Shown here piece after piece: positions 1 to 11,600 of a stretch of 31,100 bases of DNA; position 1 is the stretch's first letter; every line of letters starts with the position of its first letter. A program made the translations under genes and the position numbers. The notes under the pieces are model-generated. The model saw nothing but the letters and a program-made list of their open reading frames with translations, made no database searches and was not told the DNA's origin. Origin of the DNA: Sperchopsis tessellata (Eukaryota > Arthropoda > Insecta > Coleoptera > Hydrophilidae); contig JAWQRN010000343.1 of NCBI GenBank assembly GCA_033557685.1, positions 1-31,100 of the forward strand, in the 5' to 3' direction.

Positions 1-62
1 AGTCCATCACTTGACCAATTTCAGTCATTCGCTCGCTATGTCTTCAACTAGCTGATCTGATG

Positions 63-155
63 ATATATATATATATACATATATAAATATTTATATATAT
101 ATATATTTATATATATATATATTTATATATATATATATTTATATATATATATATT
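63..155. repeat. AT-rich minisatellite made of (TA)n blocks
   Basis: Runs of TATATA are broken at regular intervals by an ATTTA interruption, giving a repeat unit of roughly 18 bp copied several times. This is a simple low-complexity tract with no coding potential. Confidence 0.9.
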
Positions 156-1030
156 ATGATGCGTGTACTTTTTAATAATTATAGTGTAATAACTTGATGC
201 ATTTTGTTTATTCTGTTTATAGTTTAATGTGTTAGAGTTGATTAGGATATGCAACATTTCGCCTAATAATCATTTTTGTTTGTTATCTTCTGTTCCTAAA
301 ATTTTAAAGTTGTTATCTGTTTGGTGTTTTAACGAATTGCCGTCTTTTGCTAAAACTAGACTTTGGGGTATAACGTTGATACGTGGTCTGTATTGGTTTA
401 CAGGAAGTTTTAATTTTATGCTTATGTTGATTTTAATTTTATGCATAAGGAATTTTAGTGTATTTTGTATTGTTTTGACAGTTTGTATAGTTGTTTTGAA
501 TACTATGTCCCATTTTGTTTATGATCTGTTCAATAATTTGTTGAGAAAATTGTTTTTTCTTAATTCATTTTTAATTCTAGTTATATTTGAATGATGAAAT
601 CTTGTGTGCAATTTTTAGTACTTTGTAGGCAGTATTCTTTAAAACATATTTTTTTGGTTTTGAAGGTGAAGGTGAAAACCAGTACCTCTGTAGTGGTTTT
701 TGGAACCAATTTATTATTAAAGTATTGTTTGTCTTTTTAATTAACTGTACGTCTAAGAAGGTAATTGTAAAGTAAAGTAAATTGTTCTGTTATTTTCTAG
801 TTCGGTAAATGTTAGTTTTATCATAATTATGTCATATACTTATAATAAAAAAGTGGTTGTATTGTATTAAGTCTTCCATAAGTATTTAGCAATTATTGTT
901 GATACTAGGTATCAGTGGGATATATCTATACATTTTTTGATACAATTCTGTTGTATTGGAGATATACAGTTGAGACGTAGAAATTAAAATATATGTATGT
1001 ATATATATATATACATATATAAACATAGAC
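156..1030. other. AT-rich stretch without a supported gene
   Basis: I see no gene here. A 121-codon open frame on the + strand (229-594) gives a very hydrophobic, F/L/I-rich translation typical of T-rich noncoding DNA read as protein. The opposite strand gives short fragments that might come from a decayed mobile element, but no motif is clear enough to name. Confidence 0.5.
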
Positions 1031-1200
1031 ATGCATCCCAAGGTCTACTGCTTCATATTAAATGGCTAATAACATTTCATTATTAGCCACTTAATTGGCA
1101 TATGAGGTAAGCAGTAGACCTTGGGATGCATTTCGCGTTCATTAGCGCTCATCAACCAAAGATACCACTGCTTACCTTATATGCCAATTTAATGGCTAAT
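1031..1200. repeat. Nested foldback (palindromic) element
   Basis: A segment near 1031-1053 reading ATGCATCCCAAGGTCTACTG returns as its reverse complement at about 1110-1132. Inside it, GGCTAATAA and TTATTAGCC form a second short stem. A further inverted copy of the GGTAAGCAGT / ACTGCTTACC motif lies near 1166-1190. The arrangement is typical of a short non-autonomous foldback or MITE-like element. No transposase is present. Confidence 0.7.
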
Positions 1201-1342
1201 ATTTCATTTGTTTACATTTTTGCAATACGCAAATTGTTCCACCCATCCGTCGAGGGCGAAAGTTAAACTGTTAGCTCTGAACAGGGGCTATTAAAAGACA
1301 GCAGTACTCTTTCAAAATGCTTTCATTTGCATTTTATTTTTC

Positions 1343-1345
<3 letters not shown>

Positions 1346-1379
<34 letters not shown>
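1346..1379. repeat. (TA)n microsatellite
   Basis: An uninterrupted TA dinucleotide run of about 34 bp between the two palindromic elements. Confidence 0.9.
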
Positions 1380-1381
<2 letters not shown>

Positions 1382-1465
1382 TATTGAATATTTTCTTGGG
1401 ATTTGATGGTATTGATATTCAATCAAAATGCACTTGTATAAATACAGTATTTACTTTTCGAGACA

Positions 1466-1775
1466 GAGGTTGCCCCCTTTCTCAAAATACATATATATCT
1501 CAGAATACAGCACATACATTGTCATTTAAAAACTAAATTAAAAAAACAATACAACACATAATTAAAATGTTATTAAAATGACAGTAAACAGGCAGTACTT
1601 ACTTTTCCTACATCACACTGTACATTCTGAGGAAAATTAAGTACTGCCTGCTTACTGTCATTTTAATCCCATTTTAATTATGTGTATTGTTTTTTAAACT
1701 AGTTTTTAAACGACAACGCTTGTGCTGCATTCTGACATATATATGTATTTTGAGAAAGGGGACAATCCGTGCCAA
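1466..1775. repeat. Long near-perfect inverted repeat, MITE-like
   Basis: The left arm (about 1466-1605) begins near a CCCCTTTCTCAAAATACATA block and ends near AGGCAGTACTTA. The right arm (about 1637-1775) is its reverse complement, ending in TATGTATTTTGAGAAAGGGG. Arms are about 130 bp with scattered mismatches and small indels, separated by a loop of about 30 bp around the CATCACACTGTACATTCTG region. It has no coding capacity. The size and symmetry suit a foldback MITE. A hairpin RNA precursor is possible but unsupported. Confidence 0.8.
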
Positions 1776-2468
1776 CACAAATATATGTGATAAAAATGAA
1801 TCGTGGCCACTCTCTGGCATAATAATAACAAGCAGCTCAGTTATGTGTATGAATGAGTTATCCAATGCCGAAGATAGCTATTTCACAGTACCACCAGCAC
1901 TCGTCAGTACGGCTAGGTATTTGGACCCTACCACAGACACAAAGTAAAACCGGCTACCATAAAATGTATATAACTTACTATGAAATGTTTCATATAGCAA
2001 GCGCAATCTCAATGTGGCAAGAAGAAATCTTGCGTCAGGGATATCTGACACTACAACTATATATATATATATATATATGTTTGTATATATGAAAAGCTAA
2101 ATATGATTTCAGGAATAAAATTAGATCAAAGTCAAGTTTTGCAACCAACAATATTTGCAATATACTAACTTTAACTCATTTTGCTTTCATTAATAATTAA
2201 ATTCATAGAAAATTATGACATAACTAGTTTTTATTCATAACTAGAAAGCACTCTACATCAAGTGCTTCTTGACTAATCATTTATAAAGGTTCAAATTTCT
2301 TTTAATGAAAATAAGCAATTTCAATCTGATTAAAAATACTCGACAATAATAGGAGTTATTGCAGCATGATTTTATCACAGATATTTAATTTATACAATTG
2401 ATTTTGTATTAAGATAGTATAATCCAAAAGTGTCATAGCGAGATATTATATATAATTTATTGTTTCAG
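1776..2468. other. Noncoding stretch upstream of IPMK
   Basis: I see no gene here. A short (TA)n tract lies at 2058-2078. The end of the stretch is a T-rich run ending TTTCAG at 2463-2468, which looks like a splice acceptor for the first coding exon of IPMK. That implies an upstream noncoding exon that I could not locate. Confidence 0.45.
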
Positions 2469-2500
2469 ATACACAGCAGAAGCTTAGCACTAAAATCGTT

Positions 2501-5325
2501 ATGGGTAAATCTAAAGTTGATATATTGCCGCCTGGTCCACTTAATTTAAAAATGCCGAAGCAAAGTGACTTAACCCTCTGCATGCCAGATGTTCACAACA
2601 ATCAAGAAAATGATTCTGTTTATGAAAATTATTTTCCAAATGATATGGCTATGTTTCCAAATCAAGTTTCTGGCCACATGAACGATGGAACACATGTCGG
2701 TAAGCTTTTTCAAAAATTCTACGTTAACTTCAACACTTATATATTAAAACATATTGAAATCTTTTATATATTAGGCCAATAAGTTCATTCGGTGTTTGCG
2801 ATTTTAAAATTATATTGTTATAACAATTTTTGTTTCAAATATAATTATCTGTTCATCTCTTCATTGTTAGCAATTTTTTTGGAAGCTTTCGAGCAGTTCT
2901 TTTATTTCTCGCCAATAAATCAGTTGCTCTTTTGTCACGAAGCAGTTGTCTGACCAGTCCGGCTTGTCACCATCATTGTTAAATATAATACCACAAAGAT
3001 CGATTGAAAGAATCTTTATATATGTGTATGATAAAACAATTTGTGACAAAGAAAGCATAAACAAAAACACCGCAAAAAACATAGTGGGCAACCTCATATT
3101 TAATATTTAATAATTTTGAACTGTATAATTTTTTTAGGAATGATCACTCACAATGGTAAAATTCTGAAGCCAATAGCCAAAGTTAAATGTTTCGAGAGGG
3201 AAATGAAATTCTATGAAAGTCTCATTGGCACAGACGACGCAGCACTTTTAGAACTAAAACATCATGTGCCTGCATACTTCGGCAACCAAAGTGTCACTGT
3301 TGGAGAAAAAAAAATTGACTGCATTGTCCTAGAAGACCTAACGAAAGACTTGAAAGAACCATGTATTATGGACATCAAAATTGGTAGAAGAACGTGGGAT
3401 CCTCTAGCGTCTTACGATAAAATTATGAAAGAAGAGGTAATTTTCAAAAAAATCAATTAGTACTGTATATTATATTTTTATATCCATGATCGCCAATGTG
3501 GAACAATTTTGTGAAACCGTTCATGTTTAAATTGTATCTTGTTACTTTTGTTGTTTAATAGTTGTTAATGTTTGCATTTTGACTTATATCCACAGTTTTT
3601 TGTTTGTTTTGTATCTGTGTTTTGTGTTATTGATCAATCTTAAATTATTTTAGTGTATCTTTTATAGCAAAAGTACCACCTGACAAAGCGAGATCTAGGA
3701 TTTTGCATAACTGGTTTTCAAGTTTACAAACTATCCAGTGGCAAGATGAGCAAATATGGAAAAGAGTACGGAAAAAATTTAAGCAAAGATAATGTTGTTG
3801 ATGGTAAGCATAATTAGCGATATAATTACTTTGTATACTTTCCTACATAATGACAGAACAAATGGACAAGACCATGATAATTGGTTCAATTTCACAAACC
3901 TTTTAAAATATTGAGAGCCTAGTGAAAGAAATTTAAGCTATTTATTCAGAAAGTAATGCATTTATGAGGATAGAATAGAAATTTGAGTGAATAATTTGTA
4001 ATCAAAATGTGTGAAGAGAGGATCGGACAGTGGTAGGAAGGTGCCTGTTTTAATGTATGCTGATGATGAAGTAATATTAAGTGAAAATGCTGATTAATTA
4101 CATACGACTTTAGATAGGCTATAACAAACAACAAAAAGAATAGATCATAAAGTAAATGTGGCTAAAACTAAAGTTTTGGTGTCTAAGATTGAGACAGTGC
4201 GGAACTTGGACAAGTGAAAAATTTAAATTGGATATTGAGAAACAGTTAAATGGAGGTCGGAAAGTAGTTGGCGTTATGTGAATGAAAACTTTTTATACTA
4301 AAACTTCACGGAACTAATTTACATATTATTTAATTTCAGCTTTTAAGTCATTCTTGAATGCAGAAGAAGGCTTAAGTAGACATTTGATGGTTCAAATATT
4401 GGCCTCACTTTGGAGGATCCAAAATTGGGCTAGGAAGCAGAGAAAATTGAGACTATATTCATCTTCAATACTACTAATGTACGATGCAAGAAAGCTGAAG
4501 CAATCTCTCGGACAAGTTAAGCCCATTACGCCGCCCGTAAAGCCTTTGACAAGGTCAAATAGTTTATATAGACCTTTAAGTTTGGCAGTATTGAATGGGA
4601 ATGATCAAGACCGTATCCCAACTGGTAGGTTTTAAGTTGAATTTTAACTAATTAGCAAAAGGTAATAGATATCTAATGTGTGGTTTTTACAAGGTTATGA
4701 GTTTATCAGCACTTCTTTGCTCCTTAGTTTAATGTCGGATGTGAAAATAGTTAAAGTTAAGTCGTTACCAGGAAAAATTAAAAAAAAAACTTATGAGATT
4801 AAAAGCTTTGGAGTAGTCCAACAAACCCACATTTTCTCTAATCTCTAAGAACCACTTTTTTGTTTCTAGCTTCTGATTTAAGTAATTTTCCATAGGGTAG
4901 GTTTTACAATTTGTAACGTTTGTATTTCTGTTTTTGCAGGATTCAGTGGGCAGTTGACGCAAGATGGCCCCATCTTAAAAAGTCCGACTACTCCTAGAAT
5001 AATGGAAATTCCACAACCTACTACTCCCACAGAAAAGAAAGAGCGAAAACGTTCTACAACTGCAGTGCCAACTTTGAAGCGGGTCCATTCCTTCCAAAAT
5101 AATTATGATAAAGACCTTCAAACAATGAAGAGAGATTACATGTACATGTTGGATGATCTCGTTAGCGAGCAGAGAAATGACATATGGGTCAGCGTAAAGA
5201 TTATTGACTTTGCCCATGCTTTTCCATCTACCAACAACGATGTGGACAGCAACTACCTGGAAGGTGTGGAGAGTCTAGTGAAGATTTTCGAAGACTTTTT
5301 GGCAGAAACCGACTACAATCCTTAA
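2501..5325 (+). CDS. IPMK: Inositol polyphosphate multikinase (IPMK / Ipk2), 5 coding exons
   Basis: Phosphorylates inositol phosphates (IP3 to IP4/IP5 in known family members) in nucleus and cytosol. Coding exons: 2501-2699, 3138-3436, 3668-3803, 4340-4624, 4940-5325. All introns are GT-AG and phases agree, giving 434 aa against 416 in human. Residues 55-70 hold the QVSGH and G-rich start of the fold. The inositol-binding PxxxDxKxG motif is PCIMDIKIG at about 141-149. SSSILLMYD (about 252-260) matches the family SSLL region. IDFAH (about 395-399) supplies the metal-binding DFAH. Between the last two is a low-complexity insert rich in Thr/Pro with a KKERKR patch, a plausible nuclear signal; an insert here is normal for IPMK. 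The first ATG in the exon was chosen. An in-frame extension into an upstream exon cannot be excluded, because no in-frame stop separates it from the acceptor at 2468. IP6K is less likely from the motif context. Confidence 0.9.
4020..4290 (+). mobile_element. Decayed LINE reverse transcriptase fragment in IPMK intron 3
   Basis: Translation shows YADDEVILSENAD from 4056, the catalytic YADD box of a non-LTR reverse transcriptase. It is followed after stop codons by a KVNVAKTKVLV segment matching the usual downstream NxxKTK motif. Only about 250 bp remain, so it is a dead fragment within the intron, in the same sense as the host gene. Confidence 0.65.
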
Positions 5326-5448
5326 TGATAATGGATTAGGTTTAGACTATTTTTAATTATTGTATATATTTTTTACTTAAATGTCTATAGACGACAGCGC
5401 AATATTTGTATAGTAGATCGTGTATTTATTTTTCATATAACTACGATA

Positions 5449-5454
5449 ATTAAA
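5449..5454 (+). terminator. Likely IPMK polyadenylation signal (ATTAAA)
   Basis: ATTAAA lies about 124 nt after the IPMK stop and is followed by a GT/T-rich stretch around 5476-5490. It is the common variant of AATAAA and no canonical signal is nearer. Confidence 0.5.
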
Positions 5455-5559
5455 TGTATATTTTTATAAAAAGGAAACGTGTCTTCTTTTCTAAATCTGT
5501 CTCTCTCCTATAGCATAGTCAATGAATTATTATTATTGATATATTGTGTGGAAGTAACA

Positions 5560-6930
5560 ATAAGAGAAAATCGAAACAAACACAAAATGAAAGACAGCTA
5601 GAGAAGGTGATCTGGAAATGCCGAGGATTATGATGAAAGTGAAAAAAGACAAAGATTCATATGAAGAAGCATATAAAATTGTCAAAAAGTTGAATGTAGG
5701 GGAACCTACAAGAAGGACGACAAGGGAACACAATGTAAGACGGATCCGGAAACTCAACCAACACCCAAGCGATATAGAATGTATTATACTCTGAAAAAGG
5801 AATCAAGAGACAATGAAATCGGTCGAATAACCAGTCAAAGCTAACTGCAAGGAATATTTCTGCAAAGTAGTGAAAAACACAATAAAAGGCATAGCAAAAA
5901 CAAATGCGAATCCCTTAGAACTTTTAAAACTAGAACAACACAACTACACTCTATTTTTAAACTAAAAAAACTGAAGCCGAGGTTCTAAAAATGATAAACT
6001 CTTTAAGGACCAAACATATAAAAGACATATAGTGGGTTGTCTTCTACTTTGCTTGCTTAAAGAGGTATCAGAGGAAATAGCTTACCCAATAAGTATAGCC
6101 AAGGAATAGGTGCTTCTTGGAGGGTGTTTTACCCAAATCCTTAAAATAGAGAAAGTTCTTTGTTTGTACAACAAGAAGGTCACATATTGTGTGAAAATTG
6201 TTGCTTAATATCAATTTTGCCGGCGATTTCAAAGATCTTCGAGAGAGCACTTCAAAGTGAAAAAAGTTCCTTGAATACCAGAATTTAGTAAACGACAACC
6301 AGCATGGCTACCTGATGAATAGGTCCACCCTAGCATTGGCTTTGAGGATGACCGAAACGATTCTCTAGCTTTGGACAAGAAAGAGAAGATCAACAAGGAT
6401 GTGACCTGAGTTGAGCTTTCGACATAATATATTGCTGCAGAAATACATTGTGTATATATGTACGTGATTTTTTACCCAATAATAGAAAATAATTAAATTT
6501 GTGATATATGTACTAAGACAATTAAAATTAATTAAATTATTGAAATTGTATTATTATTTATGACTTACCTATTCAACTTACTACTGGAACTCGGTCGTAA
6601 GTCGGAGGTACCCTGTACAGGCAAAAAAAAGATATATATTAAGTAACATCTGTTTTACTTGAAAAGCTTAGATATGAAATACCCCACTTTGAGACATACT
6701 CCTTCATATTAATGATATTAACGACCTAAATTTAGATAAAAGGAATATGTAAATGCAAATAACACATGAAAGAACTAGAAACAGAACTAAATAGCTACAA
6801 ATATTAAATGCTCAGAAGTTGAAATACATCTACCATACAAATATGAAGAGAGTAAATAAATTGTTTAGAATCATAATCAAATTTACAGGTGTACAAATTG
6901 ATAGCGACAAATTAATTCATGCGTTACTTT
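5560..6930 (+). mobile_element. Degenerate jockey/BS-like LINE ORF2 between IPMK and HEXD
   Basis: Reverse-transcriptase blocks appear in the correct order but in different frames. A FFxPVT/INSLRTK-like block lies near 5950-6010. LPAISKIFERAL lies near 6220-6260, NDNQHGY near 6290-6310, and a broken DLxxAFD block near 6405-6430. HINDINDLNLDKR lies near 6700-6740. Many frameshifts and stops separate them, so no functional protein is possible. It could be one copy or several adjacent ones. Confidence 0.7.
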
Positions 6931-7605
6931 TTGAAGTCAGATGGGTAGTTTTGCAATGCTTAAATCTTTCAAGATTTAAGATAATTCTTGACAGTTTGAA
7001 TTGTGTAAAGTTTAAATTAAAAGAATTATAAATTCAATGTCTCGTCTCGACCCAAACAACTGTTATATCGCGAGCCTAAAGTTGGTGCTCCTTGGAATTA
7101 TTTTGTTTTCTAAAATCAATGAGTATAAGAAGATAACTGACTCTGGCAATCTCACCTCAAAATTCTATGTACACATTTCGGCAAAAATAACAAATTATTT
7201 AAACATTTTGCAAAAACTGCCAAAGTTCGTTGACCTTCACATTGACATGTTTACAAACAAATCAACGCCAGAGACGTACTGAAAAGTTTTGACATATTTT
7301 AGTCGATTAAGTTTGTAAGGTTATGTTGACGCATTTCCCTCTGCAAAATGGTGCATAAGTAGTGATCTTTGGAAAATAATTTTTAAATATTTGGATCAGA
7401 GACAGATTTTGAAAGTATCCCTTACCTTAAACCATGAGTTTTGAAACAAGAACAAATGATTCATCTTCAATGACAAATGAATTTAGAGACAAACAAAGGT
7501 AATATAAACAATGTAGTAAGACCAATGGTAGGTATTAAAGAATTTAATGAATTAGGTAATTTAGGAATGAGAATGAATTGTTTTTGGTTGAATACCATAT
7601 TAGGT

Positions 7606-7610
<5 letters not shown>

Positions 7611-7636
<26 letters not shown>
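7611..7636. repeat. (TA)n microsatellite
   Basis: A short pure TA run upstream of HEXD with no other content. Confidence 0.85.
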
Positions 7637-7729
7637 CTGATAGATTCCAGCGTAATGCAATAGACATCTAATGTCATACATTTTCTGATTCACTAGGGGT
7701 GCGAGAAGTACCTCAGAGGTCGACACTTA

Positions 7730-8160
7730 AGCTCTCTGCTTTATCTCTTATGTGTTCAGAAATATTTCTTGTGTCAGTTTTTCATTACGGCATATTTTGC
7801 ATAATGCGTTTAGATTCCTTTGAAGAACATTTGAGGGTTTTGACTGAGGTTGCTTCCTGAATGACTTAAAGCAGGATTGCCTTCACTGTATCTATACAAG
7901 TTAATAGTGTATGCCAGACAGAACTTGGAAGAGTTTCCAAGTAACCTAATATCTCTGCGTATATGTCTCCCAGAAATGTTGAGAATTCCATTTCATGGCA
8001 CCACCTTCTATGATGACATTCATTTTTTAGAGCAATCAAAACTTATAATTTTACACCAAAGCATTTTAATTAGCTCCAGTTTTACAGATTTCGATAATAA
8101 TACTTTACAATTGCTTAGACAAACAAATCCCTCAAGGCATTGCAAATGTGTTTTCTAATA
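7730..8160 (+). mobile_element. C-terminal piece of a jockey/BS-like LINE ORF2
   Basis: The frame around 7875 reads LPSLYLYKLIVYARQNL, which matches the LPSLYIYEC-type block near the C-terminus of BS-like LINE proteins. Just upstream (7770-7860) another frame reads a FHYGI block typical of the preceding region. The 93-codon open frame at 7877-8158 is therefore a transposon relic and not a host gene. It may be the tail of the element starting near 5560. Confidence 0.5.
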
Positions 8161-8636
8161 GATAGTAACACAACTAAATTTAGTAATTTAGCTTTCTTGA
8201 TACCAGATGTTTAAAACTGAGAGCTTTTATTTTTCCCACTGGTAAAGAACACGAAGGATAACAAATGTGATATATTTTGCTAAAACATCTAAATTTTTGC
8301 TACCATTATGTAGTTTTTTTTTGAACATTAACATTATACAGTGTATTACTACAAAATTGTCAAAGCATGTAGCAATATTTGTAATATTTAAAAATTTTTT
8401 AATTTTATCCAACAGTGTTTATATATGCGTTGAATGAATTTAGATAAGATAATTGACCTGTTATGAGAAATACCATTTGTGTTTTAGGAATTATTTAGGT
8501 ATAGCTATGTTTATCTGCAAAAGTACTACGATTGAGATATTTTTATACTTTTAAAATATTTTAAATTTTTATAATACCTAAACTAGAAAACTAAAAATAG
8601 GTATTATATAATTCTAATATAGCTTTTGTTTTACAG
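8161..8636. other. Stretch immediately upstream of the first recognised HEXD exon
   Basis: The recognised HEXD exon opens with a single base completing a codon, so a short initiating exon ending in phase 2 must lie upstream. I searched this stretch for an ATG followed by an in-phase GT donor and found none I would defend. No other gene is visible. Confidence 0.4.
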
Positions 8637-11600
8637 AATAGTACATTTGGACCTAAAAGGAGCTCCTCCAAAAGTGTCATATTTTGGGCAGGTAATTATT
8701 CAAAATCTACATTTTCTTTACAAAATATAATTTCTAATCCCACTGAAGACCACGTATACATTATAGAAACCAATTTAAGAAAAATAATAAAAATGACGCA
8801 TAAACCTTTATTAAATATTTGGGTATCAAGAATGTTTTTTATAAAAACCTACACTGTTTTCTTCGCAAAAGTACTATCAAATAACAACTTTCTTAGATAT
8901 CAATTTTATATTTTTAGTTGTTCCCATTTATAAAAGATATTGGTGTCACTGGCATTCTTGTGGAATGGGAAGATACGTTTCCATATCAAGAAGACTTACT
9001 TCAAATCGGAAGCCTATCAGAGAACGCTCAAGCCCTAGAAGCTCCATATTCAGTAGAAGACGCCAAAAAAATTTTAGCTATAGGTAAGTTTAATTGAAAA
9101 TTTCCAACATTTGCACATAAATTACATGAAATTCATTTACCTATTTGTGTTTTAAAGTAGTAAAAAATGAAAATTGTTTCAGCCGCCGATTGCAACCTCA
9201 TGGTCATTCCTTTAGTAGAAACTTTAGGTCATTTGGAGTTTGTTCTCAAACATGATCAATTTACAGAATTAAGAGAAGTCCAAAATTATCCAAGCTCAAT
9301 GTGTCCGAGCAACGAACACGCGTTACCACTTGTCCGAAATATGCTCAAACAAATTATTGAGTTTCATCCTGGTGTAGAATACATTCATATCGGTGGAGAT
9401 GAGGTACTTTTTTAAATTAATTTAATAAAAAAATATCATTAATCTGGTCAAAACTATTACTAACAGTGGAAACTGGTGGAAACTGTGTAGTAGCTCAGGA
9501 TGAACAAGTATGAGATACTGTATGAATTTATTAGTTGTTCGTTCAAGTAAGATCAATTGCCTTTTGACGATGTCTCTTGCAACAATGAAAGGCAAATCGC
9601 AGAACCTATACAAGGCTTTCATCCGGAAACATATATCTTAATTAATTACATAACATCAAAGAGGTTGATAGTTTTAAAGTAACACATGTGTATATTTTTG
9701 TTTGCAGATTTGGCACATGGGATTATGCCCTTTATGTTCGAAGCGAGTCCAAAAAAGCAAAGATGGAACTTCTCCGTTATACCTAGATCACATTACAGGT
9801 GTAGCACAATATATTAAAGAAAATTATCCAAATCTGAAAGTGATAATATGGGATGATATGATCAGATTTATGCCTCAAAAAATTTTACAAGGTAAATTAA
9901 TCCAAAAATGAAAAAAATATGATTCGATTTTATGAAAATCTATATTTTTTTTATTTTTGATTTACTAAATTTGATAGAGTATGGACTTGGAAGTTTAGTG
10001 GAGCCTATGATTTGGAACTACAGTGACTTTATGGGCTTCCCATTTGCCGAGCCTATGTGGCAGAAGTACGGAGATGTTTTCTCAAATATTTGGGGAGCCA
10101 GTGCTTTTAAAGGTGCTACAGGTTGTTCTCAGATACTGCCGTACAGTATAGTTCACATTCATAACCATCAAGCTTGGATTCAAGAGCTACGAAATAATGA
10201 AAATAAAATCAGGAACTTCAGAGGTCTCGTCCTTACAGGATGGTCCAGGTTCGTAAGATAATAGTAATAATAGTAAACAAAATAAAACAAACTATTAATT
10301 AAATAATTTATAAATATAACTTAACCCTTTTCAAAGAACCCTTTTTTTTGCCACACATTTATTCCAACTTTGTTACCACTTCTAAAAACATTTAAAATAG
10401 TCGTAGAAATCATTCTTAAATCAGTGCTTCTAATCTTGTTGTTGTAGCCCCTTCAATCCTTTTTATCAAGTCATACAATTTTCCCCCCGTTATTAATTTG
10501 TATTATGAAAATTGCTGGAAATCACAGGATGCCAAATCAGGTCAATATAGTAGTTGTGCACTGATTTTTTTTTATCAATGGCAAGGTGTAGTCAAAATCC
10601 ACGGAACAAATTAGATACTCACTCGCTTCATGTTCTTCACTGAATGAGTTGTGGAGATCAGATTTTTCCCGAATGGTCCATTGTGTGTTTGCTCCAACCA
10701 TTTCGTTCACTTTTGCAATGTTTTGATATATGCATGAAGTGAAAGGGCATCCAGATGTTACCTTGTCGTCAGTTGATTTAAAACCTTTTCAAAATCGATC
10801 GAACCACTAGTACACAGTCGTAACAGTTATTACAGCATCTCTGTGAGTTAATGTTAACAATGATGTGTTTCTTCTCAGATGGTGTTTTAAAATAAAAATG
10901 GAATCTTCCAGTGGAAAAATTCATTTGAACATATTGTATTGTATGCATTTAAATATTTGCAATTTTTGAGATTTTTTTTTTTTTAATACTAAGTAAAATA
11001 AGAAGAGATTTTTTAAATTATAGATATGATCATTACGCAACCATGGTTGAACTTCTACCTTGTGCTATACCAACGTTATGCTTATGTTTAAAAGTATGGT
11101 TAACTGGAGAATTCACTCAAGAAACAATCAGGTAAAATTTATCTAAATCTATAATATTTTACATTAATTTTTTTGCCAACTGAAAACATTAAATGGAAGG
11201 TTAAATTCCCTAAAATATATGTGTTTGCAAGAATGAATGAAAATTAAATATTAAATCCTACCTTTCGATGCATGTGATTTGTAATTAAACTGTGAATCAC
11301 TCCTCTCTCCATGTCATGTCCTTACTCGTGCATGCCGATCATGCATTCCTAAACAGAATAGGGATTCGTGCGCTTAAGATAACCTCATTAAAAGGTAGCA
11401 CTAAATGTGGATGTTATGAAATTACCTCAAAAAACCTTATCTTTTACTTTATTTATTTTTATTTAACTTAAAGATACACTTGTTAACAATTAATAATTAC
11501 AAGGTGAAAAGAAAACAATATCCCAATATAAATACATAAACATAACAAATACAGGTACAAGTAAAACACTTTAAAACACGTTAAGCACTTGTTGTTGATT

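Noticed and set aside
229..594. 121-codon + strand open frame with hydrophobic translation
   Set aside because: The composition follows T-rich noncoding DNA, with no domain, no splice context and no recognisable homologue.
1466..1775. Possible microRNA gene
   Set aside because: The arms are far too long and symmetric for a normal microRNA precursor. A foldback element fits better.
1687..2092. Two overlapping + strand open frames near the long palindrome
   Set aside because: They start inside the inverted repeat and run into a (TA)n tract. No motif supports a protein.
2867..3097. Minus-strand 76-codon frame in IPMK intron 1
   Set aside because: It has a hydrophobic stretch that could mimic a signal peptide, but there is no supporting domain or splice structure, and it lies wholly within an intron.
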